A stretch of 64,000 nucleotides of DNA, taken from positions 186,001 through 250,000 of the forward strand of contig JACKAV010000005.1 of NCBI GenBank assembly GCA_020634895.1. The letters are read 5' to 3'. Positions 16,838-24,480 of the stretch are shown piece after piece. A program made the position numbers and the translations under genes. Positions within the stretch are counted from its first letter, which is position 1. Each line of letters starts with the position of its first letter. The notes under the pieces were generated by a model. That model saw only the letters and a list, made by a program, of their open reading frames with translations. It was not told where the DNA came from and searched no databases. Source of the DNA: Anaerolineales bacterium (GTDB taxonomy: Bacteria; Chloroflexota; Anaerolineae; Anaerolineales; Villigracilaceae).

Positions 16838-17515
16838 CTACACCGCAACGCCGCGCTTGCCGAATTCCGCCCCGTGGATGGCGCGCGCAAAGAAGTAGAA
16901 GATGAAATGGGAAATGCGGCTCAAGGGGATCCAGATCATCATCACGTCCACAGAAAGCATGTGGAGCGCGTAAAGATTTTCATAGGGGAGCCACAAGTGA
17001 TGGGTCATCATGTAACCGGTCACCATCGGCAGGAAAACGAACAGCCAGGAGAGAAATTCCGCGGGTCCAGAGATCAGCTTGAGCACGGGGTTGATCCGGC
17101 GGTTGATCAGCAAAAGGATCATGGCGATGATTCCCACCGCAGCCATCCAATCCACGATCGGCAGGGGCAGGGTCGCCCAATGCAGACCGGTGAGGCTCTT
17201 CCACACCAACATATGAGGAGTACCGAGGATGATTACAACGAACAGGGCAAGGTGGAACAGACCGCCGCCGATGTAGATCAACGGGTTGCGGTTGAATGTA
17301 TTCTTGACCCAGGGGATGAAGGGCCAGATGAGGATGCCCTTCAAAAAGGACATAACCACGCCGCCAGCCTTGCTGCCCTTATCGGGAACGCGGTCTTTGC
17401 TCCAGCCGAGGCTGATGACTGTGAACAGGCGGTATGCCAGTCCGAAGATCATGAAGAGCAGTGACGCGTAGAAGAAAGGTCCGCGCGCAAATTCGAGCAT
17501 TGCCTGAGGGTTCAT
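16838..17515 (-). CDS. isp1: Isp1-type membrane cytochrome b-like subunit (NarI/DsrM-like)
   Basis: Membrane subunit of 225 residues with about five hydrophobic helices. Histidines suited to haem b binding are found inside or near helices (GGGLFHLALF, MTHHLWLPYENLYALHMLS). It overlaps the small subunit gene by four bases and is followed by isp2. It should connect the hydrogenase to the quinone pool. The family (NarI/DsrM/Isp1) is clear. The haem count is not certain from sequence alone. Confidence 0.92.
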   Translation of the reverse strand: MNPQAMLEFARGPFFYASLLFMIFGLAYRLFTVISLGWSKDRVPDKGSKAGGVVMSFLKGILIWPFIPWVKNTFNRNPLIYIGGGLFHLALFVVIILGTPHMLVWKSLTGLHWATLPLPIVDWMAAVGIIAMILLLINRRINPVLKLISGPAEFLSWLFVFLPMVTGYMMTHHLWLPYENLYALHMLSVDVMMIWIPLSRISHFIFYFFARAIHGAEFGKRGVAV

Positions 17516-18621
17516 TTTTCTTCTCCTTTTGCCTTTTTCTTGGCGTTATTGACCAGCGCAGTTCCAATACCGAGAGCTGCGCCAGCGCCGACTGCCGCAC
17601 CAACTGCCGCAGCAGCGGGGCGATTCAACGGGGCAGATTGACCCTGATAGAATCCGCCGCCATCCCAGAAGTTCGGCTCGGTGCAGCCGAGGCAGGGATG
17701 ACCAGATTGAACGGGGAACGAAAGACCCTGATCCCATTTGATCGTGGCGCATGCGCTGTAGGTGGTGGGTCCTTTGCAGCCGAGTTTGTACAGGCACCAA
17801 CCCTGTTTCGCGCCTTCGTCATCGAAGGAGAGGGCGAACTTGCCCGCCTCATAGAATGGACGGCGCAGGCAGCGGTCGTGGACAGTCTTTCCGTAGAAAG
17901 TCATCGGGCGGTGCAAGCCATCCAATTCGGGCAAAGCGCCGAAGATGGCGAAGTGAGCAATGGTTCCGGCGGTGGCTTCAGGAATGGCGGGGCAGCCGGG
18001 GATGTTGACCACAGGCTTGTCTGTGATGAGTTCCCAGACACCCTTGGCGTCAGTCGGGTTCGGATCGGCTTTGGGCAGACCACCGAAAGAGGCGCAGCTT
18101 CCAACGGCGATGATCGCCGCCGCGCCAGCCGCAGCTTCCTTCAGGATGTCGATGGCTGTGCGTCCGCCAATGACACAGTACGCGCCATCGTTTGCCAGCG
18201 GAATGCTGCCTTCAACAACAAGCACATATTGACCGGCGTATTTTGCCATTGCCTGCTGTTTGGCTTCCTCCACCTGAAAACCGGATGCCGCCGAGAGGGT
18301 CTCGTGGTATTCGATGGTCAGGGTGTTGAGCACCAGGTTCGTCAGGCTCGGCGAGACGCTGCGTGAAATGGCTTCGGTGCAGCCTGTGCAATCCTGGAAG
18401 TTGAGCCAGATGACGGGCAGGCGCTGTGCTGTTTCCAAAGCGCGTGCGACCATTTTGCTCGCCTGTGCGCGGACTCCCATACTGGCGGGAAGTCCGCTTT
18501 CCTCGAGCGGCGGGACAGCCGTCAGACCCATGGCTGTCGCCAACAGGCCTGAGAGCTTAAGGAAATCACGCCGCGATACCCCTTTGCCTTGCAATTGTTT
18601 ATGGACTGTTTCTTCGGGCAT
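17512..18621 (-). CDS. hynS: [NiFe] hydrogenase small subunit with Tat signal
   Basis: Electron-transfer subunit of 369 residues. The Tat signal SRRDFLKLSGLLATAMG begins near residue 16, so the mature enzyme faces outside. Fe-S ligands are seen in QDCTGCTEA, VGSCASFGG, PGCPA, then HDRC, WCLYKLGCKG, ATIKWDQ and HPCLGCTEPNFWD. A hydrophobic, alanine- and glycine-rich C-terminal helix could anchor it in the membrane. The start at 18621 is chosen because an AGGAGAT lies six bases upstream. It is the first hydrogenase gene and follows the lipoyl carrier gene after 39 bases. Confidence 0.95.
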   Translation of the reverse strand: MPEETVHKQLQGKGVSRRDFLKLSGLLATAMGLTAVPPLEESGLPASMGVRAQASKMVARALETAQRLPVIWLNFQDCTGCTEAISRSVSPSLTNLVLNTLTIEYHETLSAASGFQVEEAKQQAMAKYAGQYVLVVEGSIPLANDGAYCVIGGRTAIDILKEAAAGAAAIIAVGSCASFGGLPKADPNPTDAKGVWELITDKPVVNIPGCPAIPEATAGTIAHFAIFGALPELDGLHRPMTFYGKTVHDRCLRRPFYEAGKFALSFDDEGAKQGWCLYKLGCKGPTTYSACATIKWDQGLSFPVQSGHPCLGCTEPNFWDGGGFYQGQSAPLNRPAAAAVGAAVGAGAALGIGTALVNNAKKKAKGEEK

Positions 18622-18660
18622 TTCTATCTCCTCAGAACGATTCAAATGGAATGTTCAAAA

Positions 18661-19104
18661 TCAACAAGAAATATTATCGGCTTCCAGTTTGGCTTGATAG
18701 GCAGCGATGCCATCCGCGCCGGTCGCGAGGGAACCTTTATCGGCTTCCCAGTTGGACGGTTTGAGTTCAGCGATCCAGCCTTCACCGTACGGGTCGCGTG
18801 ATACGACGTTCGGATCGGAAGCCAGCGCTTCATTGCCGCGCAGAAGAACGCCTGTTACCGGCGCGGGCACGGGACCGACGAACTTGCTGCTTTCCACGGT
18901 TGCCATGCTTTTGCCCTGAGCGAGTTCCTGCCCAATGTTCTTGGCTTTGACAGTCACACCCGCCAGATTGGACCCGGCGAGTTTGGCGGCAACAGCCGTC
19001 ATTCCGACGCGAAGCGTGCCGTCTTCCATCGGCTTCGCCCAAACGTGTTTGTCGATGAGGTAGTAAAGGTCTTCGGGGAGGTTGCAGCCTCTTACTTCTG
19101 TCAT
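18661..19104 (-). CDS. lbpA: Lipoyl-carrier protein, LbpA/GcvH-like
   Basis: GcvH-fold protein of 147 residues. The lipoyl-lysine motif is seen as ATVESSKFVGPVPAPVTG with K74, and the C-terminal GEGWIAELKPSNW is typical of the fold. No glycine cleavage genes (gcvP, gcvT) lie nearby. It is placed between three dsrE-type genes and the hydrogenase. In sHdr organisms a lipoate-binding protein, LbpA, is coded beside hdr, dsrE and tusA genes and is essential for sulfur oxidation. That role is inferred here from context. An ordinary GcvH is the alternative. Confidence 0.85.
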   Translation of the reverse strand: MTEVRGCNLPEDLYYLIDKHVWAKPMEDGTLRVGMTAVAAKLAGSNLAGVTVKAKNIGQELAQGKSMATVESSKFVGPVPAPVTGVLLRGNEALASDPNVVSRDPYGEGWIAELKPSNWEADKGSLATGADGIAAYQAKLEADNISC

Positions 19105-19114
19105 TTCAAACTCC

Positions 19115-19483
19115 TTAGAAGGTCATTGTGGTTTTGGCATCTTCAGCCAACTGCCACATGTAAGCGCCGCCGACCATCTTGACGCCGTCGAGCAGGTCTT
19201 CGGGTTTGAGGTCGTGCAGTTCGGTGGAGGCGGTGCAGGCGGTGAATTTCACGCCGGCATCGAGCGCATCCTGGATGAAACCGCTGACGGGTTTGCCGCC
19301 CTCTTTGGGGAATACGGTTTCAGCCATGCCTTTTTTGAGCAGCAGGGTGCCGTCGATGGTGAAGAACATGGTCACTTCGTAATCCATCGCCGCGGCGAGC
19401 GTGGCGAAGAAGAAGGGGGTTGCGCAGCGGCGCGGAGTGTCAGGTCCGCTGGTCATGACAATGAGGATTTTCTCGTCTTCCAT
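19115..19483 (-). CDS. DsrE-family protein
   Basis: Small DsrE-like protein of 122 residues. It shows the start strand ILIVMTSGPDTPRR, the helix FFFATLAAAMDYEV and TACTASTELH with C83 at the place of the sulfur-binding cysteine. The frame is open upstream, but an AGGAGAT eight bases before the ATG at 19483 fixes the start. It resembles the DsrE-like protein at 2848-3249. It lies between a dsrE2-like gene and the lipoyl carrier gene. Confidence 0.82.
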   Translation of the reverse strand: MEDEKILIVMTSGPDTPRRCATPFFFATLAAAMDYEVTMFFTIDGTLLLKKGMAETVFPKEGGKPVSGFIQDALDAGVKFTACTASTELHDLKPEDLLDGVKMVGGAYMWQLAEDAKTTMTF

Positions 19484-19505
19484 TTTGTATATCTCCTGGT
19501 TTGTT

Positions 19506-19985
19506 TTAGAAGGACAGGGCGATGGCGTCGTCGCTGGCAAATTCAATGAATGCCGCGGCGCCTGCCACTTCGATCCCGTCGATAAGGTCTTCTTTTTTGA
19601 TGCCCATCACGTCCATGCTCATCTGGCAGGCGATCAGGCGGACACCGCTTTCGGTTGCCATCTCGAGCAGTTCGCTGAGTTTGGCAACATTGGCTTTCTT
19701 CATCCAGCCGTTCATCATGCTGGTGGCGACTGCCGTCATGCCGGGCAGAACGCCAATAATGTTCGGAACAGAAATGCCGGGAACAGGTTGGGGCATGGCC
19801 GGGTTTGCGATCGGGGAGACCTGCAATTTATCGGCGTTGCCTTTTTTGACGATCTCGAGACCGTAGAAGGTGAAGAAGATCGCCGCTTCCATATCCATGG
19901 CGATGGCTGCGGTGGCAAGGATCAAAGGCGGATATGCCGCATCCAGGCTGCCATGTGTGGAGATGATTGCCATTCGTTGTGCCAT
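19506..19985 (-). CDS. DsrE2-like (DsrE/DsrF/DrsH-like) protein
   Basis: Protein of 159 residues in the same family as the one at 3703-4227: MAIISTHGSLDAAYPP at the start, ATAAIAMDMEAAIFFTFYG in the hydrophobic helix, and LIACQMSMDVMG with C120. It lacks the second cysteine (C125) seen in the left-hand paralogue. It begins nine bases after the dsrE3-like gene. The presence of two paralogues in two neighbouring units suggests duplication of a tusA-dsrE2-dsrE core. Confidence 0.83.
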   Translation of the reverse strand: MAQRMAIISTHGSLDAAYPPLILATAAIAMDMEAAIFFTFYGLEIVKKGNADKLQVSPIANPAMPQPVPGISVPNIIGVLPGMTAVATSMMNGWMKKANVAKLSELLEMATESGVRLIACQMSMDVMGIKKEDLIDGIEVAGAAAFIEFASDDAIALSF

Positions 19986-19994
19986 GATGCTCTC

Positions 19995-20369
19995 CTAGTA
20001 AACCAACACGTTCGTGGCTTCGGCACATTCCTTGACGAATGTCGCCGCGTTCACAACGGTTGCGCCCTTGATGAAATCCTTTTCAGGATCGATCTGGCGG
20101 GATTTGACACAAGGTCCACAGACCAGCAGCTTGCCATCGTTTTCAAGGTAAATGTCGAGCAATTCCTTGAGGGGAGGGAAACCGGAGGCGAAAACATGAT
20201 CGGCAACGCTATCCATGATCAGCATGACGCCGTTCGCCTGAAAACCAAGCACAACTTCCACTTCGGATGCCTGGGCAGCAGTTGCCATCACGAAGGGGAT
20301 GGTGGCGCGCTCCGGGTCTTCCGGTCCGTGGGTACACATCAAAATAAGTTTTTCTTTCTTATCAGCCAT
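19995..20369 (-). CDS. DsrE3-like sulfur-carrier protein with CxxC
   Basis: DsrE-fold protein of 124 residues. LILMCTHGPEDPERATIPFVMATAA marks the fold, and C84 and C87 form a CGPC motif in LLVCGPCVKSRQ. DsrE3-type proteins are linked to sHdr systems and pass sulfur with TusA, so the subtype fits the neighbourhood, though it is assigned by eye. A terminator-like hairpin lies between it and the upstream tusA, and it may have its own promoter in the 70-base gap. Confidence 0.8.
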   Translation of the reverse strand: MADKKEKLILMCTHGPEDPERATIPFVMATAAQASEVEVVLGFQANGVMLIMDSVADHVFASGFPPLKELLDIYLENDGKLLVCGPCVKSRQIDPEKDFIKGATVVNAATFVKECAEATNVLVY

Positions 20370-20414
20370 GATGGACTCCTTAATTCAATAATTCAGGTAA
20401 ATTTCACCGTAATA

Positions 20415-20442
20415 AAAAAGCCTGCCGAGTGGCAGACTTTTT
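20415..20442 (-). terminator. Rho-independent terminator after tusA
   Basis: On the minus strand an AAAAAG-x-CTGCC arm pairs with GGCAG-x-CTTTTT around a 4-base loop, with one mismatch and a T-run after the stem. The stem overlaps the tusA stop codon. It would limit read-through from the regulator and tusA into the dsrE and hydrogenase genes. Confidence 0.7.
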
Positions 20443-20677
20443 ATTTAATCCTCTTGATGAAGAAGGTGAATTTTCCACCGTCTTCCTCGTGTCCAACAAG
20501 TTCCTGACCGGTTTTGGCTGTCCAAGCCTGGACGTCGGGCAATGAACCGGGGTCGGTCGCAACCATCTTCAAAACTTGTCCAACCTGCAAGGCATCCACT
20601 GCCTTTTTGGTCTTCAGAATCGGCATGGGGCAAGCCAATCCACTGCAATCGAGTTCTTGATCAAAATTGAAAGCCAT
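20441..20677 (-). CDS. tusA: TusA/SirA-family sulfur carrier
   Basis: Sulfur-relay protein of 78 residues with the CPMP motif (C16) and a preceding C11. It shares the TDPGS/TDPGA segment and overall pattern with the TusA at 4262-4501. It lies ten bases after the PocR-type regulator gene. A terminator overlaps its stop codon. Confidence 0.9.
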   Translation of the reverse strand: MAFNFDQELDCSGLACPMPILKTKKAVDALQVGQVLKMVATDPGSLPDVQAWTAKTGQELVGHEEDGGKFTFFIKRIK

Positions 20678-20687
20678 TTTATTCTCC

Positions 20688-21443
20688 TTAAGAAGTTTTT
20701 TCGATAACGCTCATCTCGGCGATCTGCCGTAAACGACCCATTAAGTTGACGCGTTCGGAACTGATCTGCTCGAACGTTGTTGCCACCCGCTCCAACCAGC
20801 CGCTGATCTGACTGGCTTTGCGTTCATCCAACACGGATATCTGTTTGGAAGCCTGTTCCAACAGGTCTTTGTTGATGTGATATTTTTCCGCGATCTCTTC
20901 GATATTCAGAAAATCCTGCCCCGCATCGGGTTCGCTGACGTGGAACTGCCCAGCCACCAGAATGCCGAGCAGCCGTCCCTGAGCTTCGATGCGCGCCCGG
21001 GCGTACTGCAAACCGGCATGGCAGGTCGTAAATTCCGGCGAGGTTTTTTCCTGCTCTACCAGCTTGTGCCAGGAAGTCACGCAAGCCGCGCGCCCTTCGT
21101 CGCTGCCGAGGATCAATTTGCAGAAATCACATGAGTTGCTGATACGGGTGAGGGGATTTCCCTTGTTGTCTGTAGTGACGGCACCAATTTCAGCAAGTTC
21201 GGCAAAAACATCCTGAACTGGCTGCATACAATGAAGAGGAAGGGCATTTTCCGCGGCGACGGGTTCAATTTCAACTGTTTTCGGATTCCCAGCCAGAAGT
21301 TCGTTCACTTCGCGGGCTGAGAAACGCCAATGCTGTCCCACTTTAACGCCAACCAAACGCCCATCTTTGAGCATCCGATAGATCGTGGTGCGATCTACGT
21401 TGAGCATTTCCTGAACTTGTCGAGCTGTGAGAAGATTATCCAT
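20688..21443 (-). CDS. Regulator with BldC/excisionase-type HTH and PocR domain
   Basis: Transcription factor of about 251 residues. The N terminus (residues 3-50, LLTARQVQEMLNVDRTTIYR and VGQHWRFSAREVNELL) is a MerR-superfamily helix-turn-helix as in BldC and excisionases. The rest is a PocR sensory domain with the cysteines of SCDFCKLI, AACVTSW and TTCHAGLQYAR. The ATG at 21443 is preferred, and a TTG two codons earlier is possible. No good ribosome site is seen. Its first codons abut ten-base direct repeats, so self-regulation is likely. It probably controls tusA and the hydrogenase unit. Confidence 0.85.
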   Translation of the reverse strand: MDNLLTARQVQEMLNVDRTTIYRMLKDGRLVGVKVGQHWRFSAREVNELLAGNPKTVEIEPVAAENALPLHCMQPVQDVFAELAEIGAVTTDNKGNPLTRISNSCDFCKLILGSDEGRAACVTSWHKLVEQEKTSPEFTTCHAGLQYARARIEAQGRLLGILVAGQFHVSEPDAGQDFLNIEEIAEKYHINKDLLEQASKQISVLDERKASQISGWLERVATTFEQISSERVNLMGRLRQIAEMSVIEKTS

Positions 21444-21540
21444 TTGCAATAGTTTGCTATAGTTTGAAACTGATTGCTATAGTGTATTCCTGCAATCCCA
21501 CATCCAATAGTTATATTTGTCACAATTGGATGTGACAAAT
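21444..21540. promoter_or_regulatory. Phased direct repeats and palindrome upstream of the PocR regulator
   Basis: TTGCTATAGT occurs at 21454-21463 and 21474-21483, with a one-mismatch copy at 21444-21453. The spacing is 10 and 20 bases, one face of the helix. A perfect inverted repeat ATTTGTCACA-N6-TGTGACAAAT follows at 21515-21540. Both are likely protein-binding sites for this regulator or for another factor. Confidence 0.7.
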
Positions 21541-21580
21541 GCCATCACCCTAGACAATTCCCCACTCGGCTTTAAATCAC

Positions 21581-21613
21581 AAAGGACAGCGGGGCGAAAA
21601 CCTGCTGTCCTTT
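21581..21613 (-). terminator. Hairpin after the pentose operon
   Basis: A 10-base perfect stem (AAAGGACAGC with GCTGTCCTTT) around a 13-base loop lies just past the stop of the mutarotase-like gene. It probably ends the long pentose transcript before the regulator's promoter. Confidence 0.6.
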
Positions 21614-21637
21614 ATGGAAAAAATGTTTTCAAACGTT

Positions 21638-22486
21638 CTACAAGTTGTCGACAATTTCCTTTAATTCATCGGGCAGTGTGGACTTTTCGAAGACGTCCCA
21701 TGTTTCCACATGCTGTGTCGAGCCGCCCGGATTCAATGTCACCAACGGGGAAAGGCTCTCCAATTCCACGAATTCGTCGTTGCAGTAAAGTTCCGCGTTG
21801 CAGTTGTTATCGGGATATTTCACGTCCGTCTGTGCGCCGAAAGATTTTCTGAAGAGAACACCGTCCACCCAGTAAGCAAGCCAGCCGTGGGAATTAAAGT
21901 AACCCATTTTGAAGGGATCATCCGCTTCAGCTTGGAAAAGGCTGAATTCGTCGCGCAGGCTCAGGCGCGGATCCGTGAGGCGGGCGTAGGGCCAGAAGGA
22001 AAGGCTGCGGTTGGGTAAAAGCCCTGAGGGGTCCACATTCCCCACGGGCAGGGGCAAAATCGCCGTCCCTCCCAAGCGGAATTGTGTGATCGTCCACGGC
22101 GCGAGTTCAATGGGCCACAAGCCGTCGTTGATGAGGGTGTGCGTGAGCGTTACGGAGGGTTGACCGGCGGCAAGGCGGATTTCGATGCGTTTGCGGATGC
22201 CTGTGCCCGGCTCGGTCTGCATTTCAAGAATCACGCCATCGGGCAGGTCTGTGATCTGCAATTCGCCGGTATCGGGCGCATATGTGCGCGGCATGGCTTC
22301 GGGCGAGTGCCACAGGCGATGCCCGCCGCGGAAATAAAAATCGCCGTACGGTGTGGGGACGGGAGGCTGGTGGCTGAGGTCTGCAAACAGATTCTTTTTG
22401 CCTTTCGGCATCAGCCCGGAAATGCGCAGAGATTCAGTCAGGTACTCGAGTTCGAGAAAATCGTTTTTGAGGGTTCGTTTACTCAT
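21638..22486 (-). CDS. Galactose-mutarotase-like sugar-binding protein
   Basis: Protein of 282 residues with no signal peptide. Features that recall aldose-1-epimerase-like folds are the beta-rich pattern, GGHRLWHSPEAMPRTYAPD near residue 55, VTLTHTLINDGLWPIELAPW in the middle and the final ESLSPLVTLNPGGSTQHVETW, a form common in that fold. It overlaps the upstream aldo/keto reductase gene by four bases and is the last gene of the pentose regulon. A role in sugar anomer interconversion is possible but not shown, because the catalytic His/Glu pair was not identified with confidence. Confidence 0.6.
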   Translation of the reverse strand: MSKRTLKNDFLELEYLTESLRISGLMPKGKKNLFADLSHQPPVPTPYGDFYFRGGHRLWHSPEAMPRTYAPDTGELQITDLPDGVILEMQTEPGTGIRKRIEIRLAAGQPSVTLTHTLINDGLWPIELAPWTITQFRLGGTAILPLPVGNVDPSGLLPNRSLSFWPYARLTDPRLSLRDEFSLFQAEADDPFKMGYFNSHGWLAYWVDGVLFRKSFGAQTDVKYPDNNCNAELYCNDEFVELESLSPLVTLNPGGSTQHVETWDVFEKSTLPDELKEIVDNL

Positions 22487-23460
22487 AAGCGTGTGTCAAC
22501 CTTCAGGTCGAGCCAGTCCATTTCTTGTTGGGTCAGTTTGATCTCGGCAGCTTCCACATTCGCCTTGAACTTTTGAACACTGTGCGAACCGACCACTGCG
22601 AACATATTCATCGGCTGGCTCATTGCAAAAGCAACCGCCACTTGAGCCGGAGTGACGCCCTTTTCCTTTGCAAGGATACCTGCCCGTTCCAGGCGTTGGA
22701 AATTGGATTCTTTGGCATACGTCCGCACCACGACTTCGTCCCATTCGCGTTCGCCGAACATATGCAGGTTATCCCGCGTGAAACGCCCGGAGAAAAATCC
22801 GCTGGCGAGGGGCGACCACACCAACAGGGGAAGCTGTGTTCTTGTGTACCAGGTCCGCGCATTCGTCCCCGCCTCGCCGCTAATACTGACGCAAAGGGGC
22901 CACGGCTCGGCATAAGACTCCGCCAGACTGTACTGCGGACTGCTTGCAGCGAATGACCTCAGTCCATTTGTTTGGGCGTATGCATTGGCAGTTTCCATAC
23001 GTTCATGCGTCCAGTTCGAAGCGCCAAAGGCATGGATACGTCCCGCCTGCAAATGTTCGTTCAATGCATCAATGATCGGCTCAACGGAGATATCCGGGTC
23101 GTCACGATGCAGGAGATAAAGGTCAATGTAATCGGTTTGGAGACGCGCCAGCGAGTCGGTCAAATCGGATGCAACATCCAACGGCGTCATCCTGCGGCGG
23201 TCATCGGAGTGCGCGCCGCCCTTGGTGATGATGACCATCTTCTCGCGAAGTCCGCGAGATTGCAGCCAACGACCAATGATCCGCTCGCTATTCCCGCCGC
23301 TGTACACATGAGCGGTATCGAGCGTGTTACAACCCGCCTCGTGTACCTGATCCAACAACGCAAAACTTTCCGCTTCGTTCAGGTCGCTTCCAAGCATGGT
23401 CGTCCCCTGGATAACTCGCGCAACCGGTTTCTTTACACCAACGATCTCTCCATAAAACAT
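22483..23460 (-). CDS. Aldo/keto reductase
   Basis: NADPH-dependent oxidoreductase of 325 residues with a TIM barrel. The catalytic set is visible: D and Y in NTLDTAHVYSGG, K in VIITKGG and H in YLLHRDDP. The cofactor region FGASNWT and the C-terminal VAFAMSQPMNMFAVVG and SVQKFKANVEA are typical. It probably reduces a sugar or aldehyde. The substrate is unknown. It overlaps the mutarotase-like gene and follows a second, damaged aldo/keto reductase. Confidence 0.85.
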   Translation of the reverse strand: MFYGEIVGVKKPVARVIQGTTMLGSDLNEAESFALLDQVHEAGCNTLDTAHVYSGGNSERIIGRWLQSRGLREKMVIITKGGAHSDDRRRMTPLDVASDLTDSLARLQTDYIDLYLLHRDDPDISVEPIIDALNEHLQAGRIHAFGASNWTHERMETANAYAQTNGLRSFAASSPQYSLAESYAEPWPLCVSISGEAGTNARTWYTRTQLPLLVWSPLASGFFSGRFTRDNLHMFGEREWDEVVVRTYAKESNFQRLERAGILAKEKGVTPAQVAVAFAMSQPMNMFAVVGSHSVQKFKANVEAAEIKLTQQEMDWLDLKVDTRL

Positions 23461-23484
23461 GTCACCTCTGCTGACTAATGAGAT

Positions 23485-24466
23485 TTACCAATAATTATGC
23501 ACATGACTGCGGATACTTGACTCATACACAGCGCGGACCTTTTCCATCGCCTCATGACTCAGGGACGGCAGGTCTGCCGCTTTGGCATTATCCTCCGCTT
23601 GAGCCGGGTTCTTCGCCCCGGGGATCGTGCATGTAACGGCTTCGTGCATCAGAATCCAGCGCAAGGCAAATTGCGGCATCGTCCAGCCTGCGGGGACAAG
23701 CGCACGCAATTCCTCGACGGCTTGCAAGCCAGTTTCATAGTCCACGCCTGAGAACGTCTCGCCGCGATCAAAGGATTCACCGTGGCGGTTGAATGCACGG
23801 TGGTCATCCTCTTCAAAAGCGGAATGAGCCGTGAGCTTTCCGGTCAACAATCCGCTGGCAAGCGGCACACGCGCAAGAATACCGATCCTGCGCTTCATTG
23901 CCTCAGGAAAGAACAACTCCGCCGGGCGCTGACGGAAAATATTGAAGATGATCTGCACCGTCTGCACATTGGGATACTCCATGGCTTTCAATGCTTCTTC
24001 CACCTTTTCAACGCTCACCCCATAGTGACGTAATTTACCCGCCTGCACAAGATCGTCCAATACGCCGAAGGTCTCCGGCATGTAATAGACATCCGTCGGC
24101 GGGCAGTGAAGCTGCAAAAGGTCGATGGCTTCGGCATCAAGGTTCTTCAGGCTGCGCTCAACGAATGCCGTCAGGTTGACGCGGTTATATCCATTCGCCA
24201 CATGCGAGTCGAGGCGACGTCCCGCCTTGGTTGCCACATAAATGCTCTCGCTGCGTTCCTTGCGAAGCTGCCCCCAAACGTTCCGAGCGACCGTCGCCGT
24301 AGACATCGGCGGTATCGATAAAGTTGACTCCCAGGTCAATGGAGCGGTGCAGGGCGGCGAGTGATTCTTTATCGTCCACGCTGCCCCATGAGCCGCCAAT
24401 CGCCCAAGCGCCAAATGAAACTGTCGAAACTTTCCACCCCGTTCGTCCAAGTTCGCGATATTGCAT
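23485..24466 (-). pseudogene. Aldo/keto reductase broken by a frameshift at a G5 run
   Basis: The N-terminal part (MQYRELGRTGWKVSTVSFG through DTADVYGDGRSERLG) is in one frame, and the remainder (GQLRKERSESIYVATKAGRR to the normal C-terminal end) is in another. The switch lies at the five-C run 24271-24275 (five G on the coding strand). Removing one base there restores SERLGQLRKERS and a full protein of about 326 residues with D, Y, K and H catalytic residues (LLQLHCPPTD). It is either a recent mutation or a sequencing error. The rest of the gene shows no decay. Confidence 0.85.
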
Positions 24467-24480
24467 ATTAAATTCCTTTC

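Noticed and set aside
15272..17464. Very long plus-strand open frame (730 codons) opposite the hydrogenase large subunit, Isp2 and Isp1 genes
   Set aside because: It has no recognisable domain and is explained by codon bias of the strongly supported minus-strand genes, whose motifs and ribosome sites are clear.
21515..21540. CRP-type site at ATTTGTCACA-N6-TGTGACAAAT
   Set aside because: The half-sites are in the reverse order (TCACA-N6-TGTGA) to the CRP consensus (TGTGA-N6-TCACA), so the palindrome is reported without naming a regulator.
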